In this document: in pieces, positions 1 to 6,986 of the stretch
Numbering within the stretch: the stretch's first letter is position 1
Layout: every line of letters starts with the position of its first letter
NCBI GenBank assembly: GCA_902783355.1
Contig: CACZQQ010000101.1
Span: 1-19,596, forward strand
Source: an uncultured bacterium
GTDB taxonomy: Bacteria > Verrucomicrobiota > Lentisphaeria > Oligosphaerales > Oligosphaeraceae
Length of the DNA: 19,596 nt
Reading direction: 5' to 3'
Program-made: the position numbers and the translations under genes
Notes under the pieces: model-generated
Database searches by the model: none
Told to the model about the DNA's origin: nothing
Seen by the model: the letters and a program-made list of their open reading frames with translations, nothing else

Positions 1-1068
1 GATGAAATCCACGAGTTCGGCTCTCAGCTCGCCCAGAAGCGGCCTCTGCGCCGGATGCGCGAAGCCGTCCCTGAACATCCTGAGGAAGCATTCCTTCAGG
101 CTTGGCGTCAGCCAGCTGACGGACTTGTACCAGCTGACTGGCATCCGCACGCCGCTCTCCTTGTCCAGCGGGCATTTGCCGCTCTTCAGGTTCTCCGCAG
201 GGTCGCCGCCGCCACACCGCGCGTAGGGGTGCAGTCCGCTCATCAGCACCATGTAGATGACCACGGCCAGGGAGAAGCGGACCTGTTCCGGCGTGCGTGG
301 CTTGTCGAACAGCTCCGGATGCAGGAGCAGTTCGGGCGCGGCGAATTCGGGCGTGTAGGTGCGGGTCATGAAGGGGGTTCCGCCTTCCACGGGAATCTGG
401 AAGCTGTCGCAGTCGATGAGGCGCACATGCCCCCGTTTGTCTACGAGGAAATTGCCTGGATTGAAGTCGTTGACAAGGACTCGGTGGCGCGCCAGCATCC
501 GCACGGCGTCCAGAAAGTTCAGCGCGACTTGTGCGACGTGCAGGCGGTTCCAGCCGGGAAAGAAGCGCTGCACTTGCACGGGGGCCAGCAGCGCCCGCAG
601 CGTCCGCCCCCTGCATCGGCGCATGGCGAAGCCGATCGCGCCGCCTTTGGCGTCCAGCACCGGCATCAGCGGCCATGCCAGAAAGTCTGCCTGTCGGCAT
701 TCCTCCAACTGCATCATCGCCTTCAGCCGGCTGCGGAAGACCGACATCTTCGCCCTGTCTGCAAGCGTCTCGTGTTTGCAGACCTTGATGAGGATGCCGT
801 CGTTCTGCATCAGGCGGTAGATGACGCCCTCGCCGCCGCGCGCGACTTCGTCGCTGCGCTTCAGGCGCAAAGGAACACCCTTCAGGTCATAGACTGTGAA
901 GCCCCTGGGGGATTCCGTGTCCACCAGCGCAGCCCAGTCGCCGCCCGCGACGGGCGTGGGGCGGCGGGCTGGCGCGAGTCGGCGGGCGGGTGCCTGCGAC
1001 GACCCCGAAGATGAAGAGGCCTGCGACGACGACCTCCCGAAAATTCTCTTGAGCAGATTGACCAGCAT
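1..1068 (-). CDS. Divergent protein-kinase-like protein (C-terminus outside window)
   Basis: Reading the minus strand from ATG at 1068 gives 356 codons without a stop, running off the window edge. Residues 1-45 are a low-complexity Ser/Pro/Arg/Ala linker. A kinase fold follows: a Gly-rich loop (ARGGEGVIYRL, about 77-86), a VAIK-type lysine (ILIKVCK, K95), a catalytic loop VNDFNPGNFLV with D201 and N206, a DFG-like segment LIDCDSFQI (D219 or D221) and an APE-like FAAPELLL (about 242-249). The HRD motif is replaced and DFG becomes DCDSF. This pattern is seen in bacterial kinase-like proteins often encoded beside PP2C phosphatases and vWA/TerY proteins; such partners, if present, lie outside the window. 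A weak AGGA lies upstream of the start. Essential residues are present, so activity is plausible, but substrate and role cannot be read from the sequence. Confidence 0.8.
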   Translation of the reverse strand, partial: MLVNLLKRIFGRSSSQASSSSGSSQAPARRLAPARRPTPVAGGDWAALVDTESPRGFTVYDLKGVPLRLKRSDEVARGGEGVIYRLMQNDGILIKVCKHETLADRAKMSVFRSRLKAMMQLEECRQADFLAWPLMPVLDAKGGAIGFAMRRCRGRTLRALLAPVQVQRFFPGWNRLHVAQVALNFLDAVRMLARHRVLVNDFNPGNFLVDKRGHVRLIDCDSFQIPVEGGTPFMTRTYTPEFAAPELLLHPELFDKPRTPEQVRFSLAVVIYMVLMSGLHPYARCGGGDPAENLKSGKCPLDKESGVRMPVSWYKSVSWLTPSLKECFLRMFRDGFAHPAQRPLLGELRAELVDFI

Positions 1069-1122
1069 GGATTCCTGTCTTTTGCGGTTTCGTCCTGTAA
1101 TCGCTCTTACTTTATGACTGGA

Positions 1123-1145
1123 CCCCTGCCAAAAACTGTCAGGGG
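1123..1145 (-). repeat. Inverted repeat in the kinase gene leader
   Basis: CCCCTGCCA (1123-1131) and TGTCAGGGG (1137-1145) pair over 9 positions with one mismatch around a 5-base AAAAC loop. It lies 55-77 bases upstream of the kinase start. It could be an operator or a 5'-UTR hairpin; there is no U-tract to make it a terminator. Confidence 0.45.
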
Positions 1146-1171
1146 GGCGATAAATTGAATCCGCATGCGCA

Positions 1172-1188
1172 TTGCGAAAATTTCGCAA
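1172..1188. promoter_or_regulatory. Perfect 17-bp palindrome, possible operator
   Basis: TTGCGAAA (1172-1179), one central base, then TTTCGCAA (1181-1188). An 8-1-8 perfect dyad in an intergenic region is typical of a binding site for a dimeric regulator. It is about 100 bp upstream of the kinase start. The binding protein is unknown. Confidence 0.4.
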
Positions 1189-1310
1189 CGTTGATTACGC
1201 AACAAGATAGGTTACGTCGCCTACAAGGCCTCTTCGGCTCCAAGAAGGACTATGTGCGAAAACTGCAAAATATGTAATAAGACAATGGGAAATAAGGAGT
1301 TAGAATAGCA

Positions 1311-1331
1311 GAACCAAGTCGGCCTTGGGTC
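1311..1331 (-). terminator. Weak hairpin downstream of ruvB
   Basis: On the minus strand GACCCAAG and CTTGGTTC pair (7 of 8 positions) around a 5-base loop, about 64 bases after the ruvB stop, followed by a poor T-rich stretch (TTCTGCTATTC). It may end the lexA-ruvB transcript, but the missing continuous U-tract makes this uncertain. Confidence 0.3.
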
Positions 1332-1394
1332 AGCGTCGTCTCTTCCCCGGCAGGGAGGCGTCCTTTGGGGGAGTCAAAGTTCACGCTTTGGCGG

Positions 1395-2426
<1,032 letters not shown>

Positions 2427-2438
2427 GGTCGGTTGCCC

Positions 2439-3080
2439 TTATTTGCTCTTGGCGGCATTGGCCTGCCGTAGGGAGAGGAGAATCAGGGAGGAGGCGGTCA
2501 CGGCGCCGCCCTCCTTCACCTGCGGGAGGACGGCCGCCACAAGCTTCTGGGCGTCCTCCTGGCGGAGCCCCATCTGGACGAGGGCCGCCACGGCGTCGTT
2601 GATTTCATTCTGGCAGGCGGCGTCCTCGGGCGGGGCCGCGCCGCCGTCCCCTGCGGGAAGCGCGACTCCCGCAAGGCCGTCCAGCTTGCCCTTCAGGTCG
2701 AGGACGAGCTGTTCGGCGCTCTTCTTGCCGACGCCGTTGATGCGGCCGAGCAGCTTCAGGTCCTTGGCGGCGACCGCCTGGCAGAAGTTGGCGATGGGCA
2801 TGGCGGAGAGGACGTTGAGGGCCAGGCGCGGGCCGAAGCCCTTGACGTTCTCCAGGATGAGGGTGAAGAGCTCCTTCTCCTGGCGGGTGCCGAAGCCGTA
2901 GAGGACCATGGCGTCCTCTCGGACGGCCAGGTAGGTGTAGAGGGTCAGCTGCGTGCCCGGGGCGGGCAGGCGGTCGGCCGTGCTCAGGGGGATTGAGAGC
3001 TGGTAGCCGACGCCGTGCACGTCCAGCACCACGTCGGCGGGGGTCTTCTCAAGCAGTTCACCTGTCAGTCGGGCTATCAT
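2439..3080 (-). CDS. ruvA: Holliday junction DNA helicase subunit RuvA
   Basis: A 213-residue protein. RuvA tetramers recognise Holliday junctions and load RuvB. The start MIARLTGELLEK at 3080 matches the family N-terminus; the reading frame remains open upstream but that extension has no RuvA similarity. Domains: N-terminal OB fold (about 1-64, with GVGYQLSIPLS and the YGFGTRQEKELF segment near its end), tandem helix-hairpin-helix (GFGPRLALNVLS; GRINGVGKKSAEQLVLDLK), an Ala/Gly/Pro-rich linker (about 140-160) and a C-terminal RuvB-contacting domain (INDAVAALVQMGL). The ATG overlaps the preceding stop in an ATGA arrangement, suggesting translational coupling, since no strong ribosome-binding site is seen. 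Confidence 0.96.
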   Translation of the reverse strand: MIARLTGELLEKTPADVVLDVHGVGYQLSIPLSTADRLPAPGTQLTLYTYLAVREDAMVLYGFGTRQEKELFTLILENVKGFGPRLALNVLSAMPIANFCQAVAAKDLKLLGRINGVGKKSAEQLVLDLKGKLDGLAGVALPAGDGGAAPPEDAACQNEINDAVAALVQMGLRQEDAQKLVAAVLPQVKEGGAVTASSLILLSLRQANAAKSK

Positions 3081-3829
3081 GGGCGTTGCTGTTCCAGGGG
3101 GAGTGTGTGTCGCTGGAGGCGGTTGCAGCGGGGGATTGTCAGGAGGAGGCGGCTTGCGCCGTCCGCCGTCATGCAGGAGACGGTGCATTCGCCGGTGGCG
3201 CAGGCGTCGAAGCAGTATTCCTCCTGCGAGGCGGGGGGCCTGATTGTGCAGCGCGCCGCGCCGCCCGGCCAGTGCTGGTAGCGCCATGTCCAGCCGTTGT
3301 GGAGGGCGCTCCACGCCGTGGCGCGCTCCTCCGCGCCGTCGCCTTCCTGCGGCTGGAGCCGGCTTAATGTAATGCGCCCCTCGGCGGCGGCGTCGAGGAG
3401 CGGCGAGAAATCCGCCGAACTGCGGCTTTTGTCGGTCAGATAGGCCTGGCGGACGGGCCATCCGGCGACCCATTCGGCGGCGCCGCGATGGCAGGGCGAG
3501 TAGGCGGGGACGAAGAGGGCGTCGACCGTTTCGGCCCCCCTGTCCTTCAGGGCCGCCTCAAGAGCCTGCGCGTCCCCTTTGCCGCCGGGGATGAGGACGA
3601 GGACGCCCGTGCCGCCGCCGTAGTCGGCCAGGGCGATGGCGGGCATGCCGCTGCCGGGCGCCGCCGCCAGCAGCAGCAGCAGCGGCCGGTTCCCGTCCCC
3701 CTTCCAGACAGGGGAGAGGCAGGCGGCCGCCAGCAGGCAGAGCATGAAGGCGGCCATCGCCAGCGGCACAAGGCGGAAGGCACGGCGCCTGCTGCCTGGC
3801 TTGTCCTGCTTTGTCGCCCAGCCGCCCAT
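3077..3829 (-). CDS. Membrane-anchored protein resembling a degenerate ComEC C-terminal (MBL-fold) domain
   Basis: A 250-residue protein between lexA and ruvA, 4 bp after the lexA stop and overlapping the ruvA start by 4 bp. An Arg-rich N-terminus (RRRAF) precedes one transmembrane segment (about 20-38); the remainder should lie outside the membrane. The order of elements after it (a GMPAIALADYGGG strand, GTGVLVLIPGG, then VDALFVPAYSPCHRGAAEWV) resembles the metallo-beta-lactamase-like tail of ComEC/Rec2 proteins. However, the HxHxDH metal motif is reduced to PAYSPCHRG, so no hydrolase activity is expected. The C-terminal part has several cysteines (CFDACATGECTVSC), possibly disulfides or metal ligands. 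There is no clear ribosome-binding site, so it is probably coupled to lexA. The family assignment is tentative; the coding call is well supported by the tight packing. Confidence 0.72.
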   Translation of the reverse strand: MGGWATKQDKPGSRRRAFRLVPLAMAAFMLCLLAAACLSPVWKGDGNRPLLLLLAAAPGSGMPAIALADYGGGTGVLVLIPGGKGDAQALEAALKDRGAETVDALFVPAYSPCHRGAAEWVAGWPVRQAYLTDKSRSSADFSPLLDAAAEGRITLSRLQPQEGDGAEERATAWSALHNGWTWRYQHWPGGAARCTIRPPASQEEYCFDACATGECTVSCMTADGASRLLLTIPRCNRLQRHTLPLEQQRP

Positions 3830-3833
3830 TCTG

Positions 3834-4454
3834 TCACAGGCTTCTGATGAGGCCGACGGCGGTGCCCTGGACGCGCAGCTGGTCCAGTTCGAGGAAGCGG
3901 GACTTGAAGTCGGGGTTGGCGGGCCTCAGCTCCCACTTGCCGTCCGTCAGATAGATGTACTTGACGGTGACCGCGTCGTCCACGCGGGCGACGACGACGT
4001 CGCCGATGTTGACGGAGGTTGTCTTCTGGGCGATGAGGAGGTCGCCGTCCAGGATGCCGGCGTCGCGCATGCTCTCGCCGGTGACGGTGAGGGCGAAGAG
4101 GGGATTGCTTCCGCGGACCTTCTTGAGCATGGCGGGATCGACGCTGACGTGGCCCTCCACATGCTCTTCCGCCTCGCCGGGGACGCCGGCGGAGATGCGG
4201 CCGAGGATGGGGATGGAGAGGTTCATGGAGAAGTGGTGGATGTGTCCGCCGCCCGGGAGGGTTATGCTGCGGGCCTTGGAGCTGCGCTGGATGAGGTTCT
4301 TCCTCTGGAGGGCCTTGACATGGGCGAAGGCGGTGGCGGCGCTGATGCCGAAGGCGGCGCTGATTTCGCTGATGGTGGGCGCCATGCCGTTCTCCTGCCC
4401 GAAGCGGTTGATGTAGTCCAGAATCGTCTGCTGTCTGTTCGTGATGCCTTTCAT
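3834..4454 (-). CDS. lexA: SOS repressor LexA
   Basis: A 206-residue LexA. The repressor binds SOS operators; RecA filaments on damaged DNA stimulate self-cleavage and derepression. The start chosen is ATG 4454 (MKGITNRQQTILDYI), which has an AGGAG site seven bases upstream and matches the family N-terminus. The ORF opens at 4517, but that extra part is not LexA-like and would begin very close to the predicted promoter. Visible: an N-terminal winged helix-turn-helix (about 1-65, PTISEISAAFGISAATAFAH), the Ala-Gly cleavage site (ISAGVP, A89-G90), the catalytic serine in TGESMRDAG (S128) and the catalytic lysine in VTVKYIY (K165). All parts needed for autocleavage are present. It heads an operon with ruvA and ruvB. 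Confidence 0.95.
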   Translation of the reverse strand: MKGITNRQQTILDYINRFGQENGMAPTISEISAAFGISAATAFAHVKALQRKNLIQRSSKARSITLPGGGHIHHFSMNLSIPILGRISAGVPGEAEEHVEGHVSVDPAMLKKVRGSNPLFALTVTGESMRDAGILDGDLLIAQKTTSVNIGDVVVARVDDAVTVKYIYLTDGKWELRPANPDFKSRFLELDQLRVQGTAVGLIRSL

Positions 4455-4459
4455 CGTGT

Positions 4460-4466
4460 CTCTCCT
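4460..4466 (-). promoter_or_regulatory. Ribosome binding site deciding the lexA start
   Basis: Minus-strand AGGAGAG with the AGGAG core seven bases before ATG 4454. It selects this internal ATG over the ORF's first ATG at 4517, which has no such site. Confidence 0.75.
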
Positions 4467-4507
4467 GCTCGCGTGGTGGTTTCTGACATTTTTCGGGAAA
4501 CATCCAT

Positions 4508-4536
4508 AAAATATCATATGAAATTAAATTTGTCAA
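4508..4536 (-). promoter_or_regulatory. Predicted lexA operon promoter
   Basis: A perfect -35 TTGACA (minus strand, 4531-4536), a 17-bp spacer and -10 TATTTT (4508-4513) in a strongly AT-rich patch. Transcription would begin near 4500, leaving a leader of about 45 bases before ATG 4454. The octamer AAATTTGT occurs twice in the same orientation here (4526-4533 and 4541-4548, 15 bp apart), the first overlapping the -35; this could be part of a repressor site. Confidence 0.65.
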
Positions 4537-4618
4537 ATAAAAATTTGTTTTTTATGGCGGGGCGTGCGGGCAGGTTGCCGCAGGATGGGGGAATCCGCGC
4601 AAAAAGTCGCCTTCGCAT

Positions 4619-4647
4619 GTGTCAGGCCGCGCGAAGAAAGTTATATT
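4619..4647 (+). promoter_or_regulatory. Candidate promoter of the HAD-GDPD pair
   Basis: GTGTCA (4619-4624, 4 of 6 to the -35 consensus), a 17-bp spacer and TATATT (4642-4647, 5 of 6 to the -10). Transcription would start near 4654, about 50 bases before ATG 4706. This also argues against the longer ORF that opens at 4619. Confidence 0.4.
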
Positions 4648-4705
4648 CCTTGCGTACGCTTCCAGCGCCACCGTTTTCTTCCGTAACTCCGCCGTCTCTT
4701 CCCGT

Positions 4706-5566
4706 ATGCCCCGCCCCTCCGCCTACAGTGGCCATTGCCGCCTGATCATCTCCGACGTCGACCGCACCTTCCTGAGCAGCCACCAGGAGGTGCTGCCTGA
4801 GAACATCCGCGCGGTCAAGGCCGCGCAGGCGGCGGGAATCCCCTTCGCCTTCGGGACGGGCCGCTACTGGCCCTCCCTGCAGGAGCTGATGGCGGACATC
4901 ATGCCCCTGCACGGCTGCCAGGTGGTGGACGACGGCGCGACTGTCGTGGACGCCGACGGCTGGCGCGTCCTCTCCGCCACGCCGCTGCCTTTGGCGGCCA
5001 TCCGCCTCACATGGGAACTCTCGTGCCGCCGCGGCTTCGTTCCTATCCTCGGCCTTCCCGACACCTACTATGGCTTCCATGTGGACGAGGGGACGCGCGA
5101 GGACATGGTGCGCCACCGCGAATACGTCACCGAATGCGCCAGCGAGGCGGAGTACTTCTCCCATGCCGGCCAATGCGTCAAGGTCGTCTTCTTCGCCGTG
5201 GCGCAGGAGCCGTCTGCCCGCGCCGCCCTCGCCGACGAGCTGGTGCGCTGCTTCCAGGCGCGCGGCCTTCCCGTCCATGTCGCCTTCGTGGAGCCCGAGA
5301 TCATCGTCGTCTCCAACGAGGGCATCACCAAGATGACGGGCATCCGGCAGGTCTGCCGACTGATGGGCTTCACGCCTGCGGACGTGATGGCCATCGGGGA
5401 CGCGGACAACGACGCGGAGATGCTGGCGGGCTGCGGACTGGGCATTGCCGTGGGCAATGGCACCGAGGCCGCGCGCGCCGCCGCCACCCATGTGGTCGCC
5501 ACATGCGACGAGGGCGGCGTCGCACAGGCCATCCAGATGCTTCTTGAGGGAAAATTTTCAGCTTAA
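4706..5566 (+). CDS. Cof-type HAD-IIB family phosphatase
   Basis: A 286-residue HAD hydrolase; Cof-type members dephosphorylate small molecules such as sugar phosphates, FMN or pyridoxal phosphate in the cytosol. HAD motif I is IISDVDRTFL (nucleophile D17, acid/base D19), motif II lies in FAFGTGRY, motif III is the lysine in NEGITKMTG, and motif IV is AIGDADNDAEML. The alpha/beta cap lies between motifs II and III (about 80-195). The closing GNGTEAARAAATHV and DEGGVAQAI segments are characteristic of Cof proteins. ATG 4706 is chosen because it gives the normal short lead into motif I; no clear Shine-Dalgarno is present. The gene is divergent from lexA and 27 bp ahead of a GDPD gene, with which it probably forms an operon. 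The substrate cannot be inferred. Confidence 0.88.
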   Translation: MPRPSAYSGHCRLIISDVDRTFLSSHQEVLPENIRAVKAAQAAGIPFAFGTGRYWPSLQELMADIMPLHGCQVVDDGATVVDADGWRVLSATPLPLAAIRLTWELSCRRGFVPILGLPDTYYGFHVDEGTREDMVRHREYVTECASEAEYFSHAGQCVKVVFFAVAQEPSARAALADELVRCFQARGLPVHVAFVEPEIIVVSNEGITKMTGIRQVCRLMGFTPADVMAIGDADNDAEMLAGCGLGIAVGNGTEAARAAATHVVATCDEGGVAQAIQMLLEGKFSA

Positions 5567-5593
5567 TCACAACTCATTCATTTACAAGTAGTT

Positions 5594-6352
5594 ATGAACA
5601 AGAAGACTGCTCATGAGAATCCGCGCATTCTGGCGCACCGCGGCACTTCCGAGGCCTACACGGAGAACGGCCTGATGGCCTTCCGCTATGTGCTGGACAA
5701 CGGCATCACCGGCTTCGAGACCGACTTCCACATGACCGCGGACGGCGAGATTGTCGTCATGCACGACAACGACATCAAGCGCACGACGACGGGCGAAGGC
5801 ATCGTGGAGAAGATGACGCTGGCGCAGATCAGGCAGTTCAAGATGAAGAACTCCGATGAGACGGTCCCCACCGCCGAAGAGCTCTTCGCCCTCTTCGACG
5901 AGCGCGAGGACTTCTACATCGAACTGGAGATGAAGGCGCGCTACGGCGAACTGTATGGGCCGCGGCGCATGGACGAATACCTGGACAAGCTCTACGACGT
6001 CGCCAAGGCGCACCTCGGCGGCGGCACATACGTCTTCACCTGCTTCGAGATTCCGATTCTCATGCGCATGAAGGAGCGCCATCCCGACGCGCTGACCGGC
6101 CTCATCTGCGCCGGCCTTGAGAATTGGAAGACCGACAGCGCCGTGGAGGCGGGCTGCTACTCCATCGCGCCGCTGCTGCTGGAATCCCCGCAGGAGGCGG
6201 TGGACTACGCGAAGGCGGCGGGGCTCAAAGTGAACCTGTGGCATTCCGAGACGCTTGAACTGTGGCGCAAGGCCCGCGACATGGGAGCCGACATCTCCAC
6301 CAACAACTTCCCTGTCGCCGTCCTGAAAGCCATCCGCGAAAGCGGCGAATAG
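5594..6352 (+). CDS. Glycerophosphodiester phosphodiesterase family protein
   Basis: A 252-residue TIM-barrel enzyme expected to hydrolyse glycerophosphodiesters (deacylated phospholipid head groups) to glycerol-3-phosphate and an alcohol. Visible GDPD signatures: ILAHRGTSEAYTENG (H15, R16, E24), GFETDFHMTADGEIVVMHD (metal ligands E43 and D45, catalytic H58), YIELEMK, and the C-terminal NLWHSET and GADISTNNFPV. There is no signal peptide or lipobox, so it should act in the cytosol, unlike periplasmic GlpQ. The upstream site is weak. It follows the HAD phosphatase by 27 bp; a joint role in recycling phosphorylated lipid head groups is plausible but only inferred. Confidence 0.9.
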   Translation: MNKKTAHENPRILAHRGTSEAYTENGLMAFRYVLDNGITGFETDFHMTADGEIVVMHDNDIKRTTTGEGIVEKMTLAQIRQFKMKNSDETVPTAEELFALFDEREDFYIELEMKARYGELYGPRRMDEYLDKLYDVAKAHLGGGTYVFTCFEIPILMRMKERHPDALTGLICAGLENWKTDSAVEAGCYSIAPLLLESPQEAVDYAKAAGLKVNLWHSETLELWRKARDMGADISTNNFPVAVLKAIRESGE

Positions 6353-6398
6353 GCCGCCTCGCGGCGGCATTTCCATAGCCGGCGGCGGTCGCCGCCGG
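6353..6398 (+). repeat. Two adjacent GC-rich hairpins after the GDPD gene
   Basis: GCCGCC/GGCGGC (6353-6358 and 6363-6368, 4-base loop) starts directly after the stop codon. A perfect 9-bp dyad follows (6379-6387 and 6390-6398, 2-base centre). No U-tract follows either one, so they may pause polymerase or protect the 3' end rather than act as classic terminators. Confidence 0.45.
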
Positions 6399-6414
6399 AG
6401 TCTGTGCTTGTGAT

Positions 6415-6524
6415 CTACAGAAATTAGGACCTTCGATAAATCGCAACTGGCACACCCAAGGGCACCACATCCCCATGTGGGCGTCCTTTCGTGTCTAGTT
6501 GCGGGTCGTCCTAAACCTCTGTAG
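6415..6524 (+). ncRNA. Structured RNA element, candidate aptamer/antiterminator of a cis-regulatory switch
   Basis: Nested complementary arms build a 110-nt rod. CTACAGA (6415-6421) pairs with TCTGTAG (6518-6524), TTAGGAC (6424-6430) with GTCCTAA (6508-6514), and CGCAACT (6442-6448) with AGTTGCG (6497-6503). Further in, ACAC (6452-6455) pairs with GTGT (6491-6494), AAGG (6458-6461) with CCTT (6485-6488), and CCACAT (6465-6470) with ATGTGG (6475-6480) around a CCCC tetraloop. An asymmetric internal loop (11 nt against 4 nt) separates the second and third stems. It does not match any riboswitch core I can recall (for example TPP, SAM, c-di-GMP, cobalamin), nor 6S or SRP RNA. It sits 61 bases before the S24/S26 peptidase gene and overlaps an alternative terminator stem. 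Confidence 0.6.
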
Positions 6525-6547
6525 AACACGGAAGGACGCCTTTTTTT
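6480..6547 (+). terminator. Intrinsic terminator, mutually exclusive with the upstream rod
   Basis: GGCGTCCTTTCGTGT (6480-6494) pairs with ACACGGAAGGACGCC (6526-6540) over 15 positions, all Watson-Crick except one G-U. Seven T residues (6541-6547) follow immediately. The 31-base loop contains the 3' halves of the three outer stems of the rod at 6415-6524, so the two folds cross and cannot both form. It could simply end the GDPD transcript, but the overlap suggests attenuation of the peptidase gene that starts 38 bases downstream. Confidence 0.8.
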
Positions 6548-6577
6548 ATTCTCGTTTTCAGCCTATTTCCCATCTAC

Positions 6578-6583
6578 AGGAGG
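6578..6583 (+). promoter_or_regulatory. Strong but very close Shine-Dalgarno overlapping a repeated CTACAG
   Basis: AGGAGG ends one base before ATG 6585, much closer than usual. Its first two bases belong to CTACAG (6574-6579), the same hexamer that forms the 5' arm of the rod at 6415. CTGTAG (6519-6524) could therefore pair with either copy, which might expose or mask this site. Confidence 0.5.
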
Positions 6584-6584
6584 C

Positions 6585-6986
6585 ATGAGAGGTTTCCCGC
6601 GGGAGCAAAGTCTTTTTCTCGTGTGCGGCGAGAGCATGCGGCCGACGCTGCGCCCAGGCGACATCGTGCGTGGCAGGGAGGTCCGCCCGGCCGCGCTGGC
6701 CTGCGGCGACATCGTCGTCTACCTTGACGGCGCAGGGCGCCGCGTCATCCACCGCATTGTCTCATGCCATCCCCTGCGCACGCAGGGCGACAACCGCCTC
6801 GCGGCCGACCGGCCCGTGCCGCCGGAGTCGCCCCTCTGGCTTGCCACGCACAGATGGCGGGGCGGCCGCCTCGTCCGCCTGCGCGGCGGCGCTGCGGGGC
6901 GGCGCGTCGCAAGACGCCGCCATCTGCGCCTCCGCCTAATGTCCCATGCGCCTTGGCAAGCCAGCCGCAGAGGGAGGGGCAAATAG
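6585..6986 (+). CDS. Small S24/S26 family (SipW/ER-type signal peptidase-like) protein
   Basis: A 133-residue protein with the S24/S26 peptidase signature: a serine in GESMRPTLRPGD (S17), a histidine in RVIHRIVS (H55) at the place of the general base, and the box TQGDNR. Histidine instead of lysine is the mark of SipW/ER-type signal peptidases. No transmembrane segment is visible at either end, so it is either soluble or held by another protein, and the core fold is short. The C-terminal part, about 40 residues, is strongly Arg-rich (RRVARRRHLRLRL) and may be disordered or bind nucleic acid or membrane. Regulation by the leader RNA at 6415-6547 is suggested by position. Without known substrates nearby, its target is unknown. 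Confidence 0.75.
   Translation: MRGFPREQSLFLVCGESMRPTLRPGDIVRGREVRPAALACGDIVVYLDGAGRRVIHRIVSCHPLRTQGDNRLAADRPVPPESPLWLATHRWRGGRLVRLRGGAAGRRVARRRHLRLRLMSHAPWQASRRGRGK

Larger units (their letters stand above)
1069..1394. other. Gene-free region between ruvB and the kinase gene, with palindromes
   Basis: No convincing ORF with family-like sequence is seen on either strand in these 326 bases. The stretch is more AT-rich than its neighbours (especially 1150-1310). It must hold the 3' end of the lexA-ruvB unit and the promoter of the minus-strand kinase gene. It contains an imperfect inverted repeat at 1123-1145, an 8-bp palindrome CGCATGCG at 1162-1169, a perfect 17-bp palindrome at 1172-1188 and a hairpin at 1311-1331. 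These are listed separately where they merit it. Confidence 0.6.

Noticed and set aside
55..1014. Long plus-strand ORF opposite the kinase gene
   Set aside because: The minus-strand frame has recognisable kinase motifs throughout. The plus-strand translation is low-complexity His/Ala/Arg-rich, typical of antisense frames in GC-rich genes.
1357..1366. GGCGTCCTTT shared with the terminator arm at 6481-6490
   Set aside because: Only ten bases match, and no equivalent pairing partner or U-tract exists at this site. Probably chance.
3077..3829. Active metallo-beta-lactamase or full ComEC
   Set aside because: The HxHxDH motif is absent and there is only one membrane segment. Only a degenerate tail-like domain can be argued.
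4455..4517. 21-residue N-terminal extension of LexA
   Set aside because: It has no ribosome-binding site and no LexA similarity, and it would start within a few bases of the predicted -10. The internal ATG 4454 has AGGAG at good distance.
6415..6524. MITE or insertion-sequence remnant with terminal inverted repeats CTACAGA/TCTGTAG
   Set aside because: No target-site duplication flanks it, and the complementarity continues stepwise to a tetraloop, which fits an RNA structure better. A genome copy search could reopen this.
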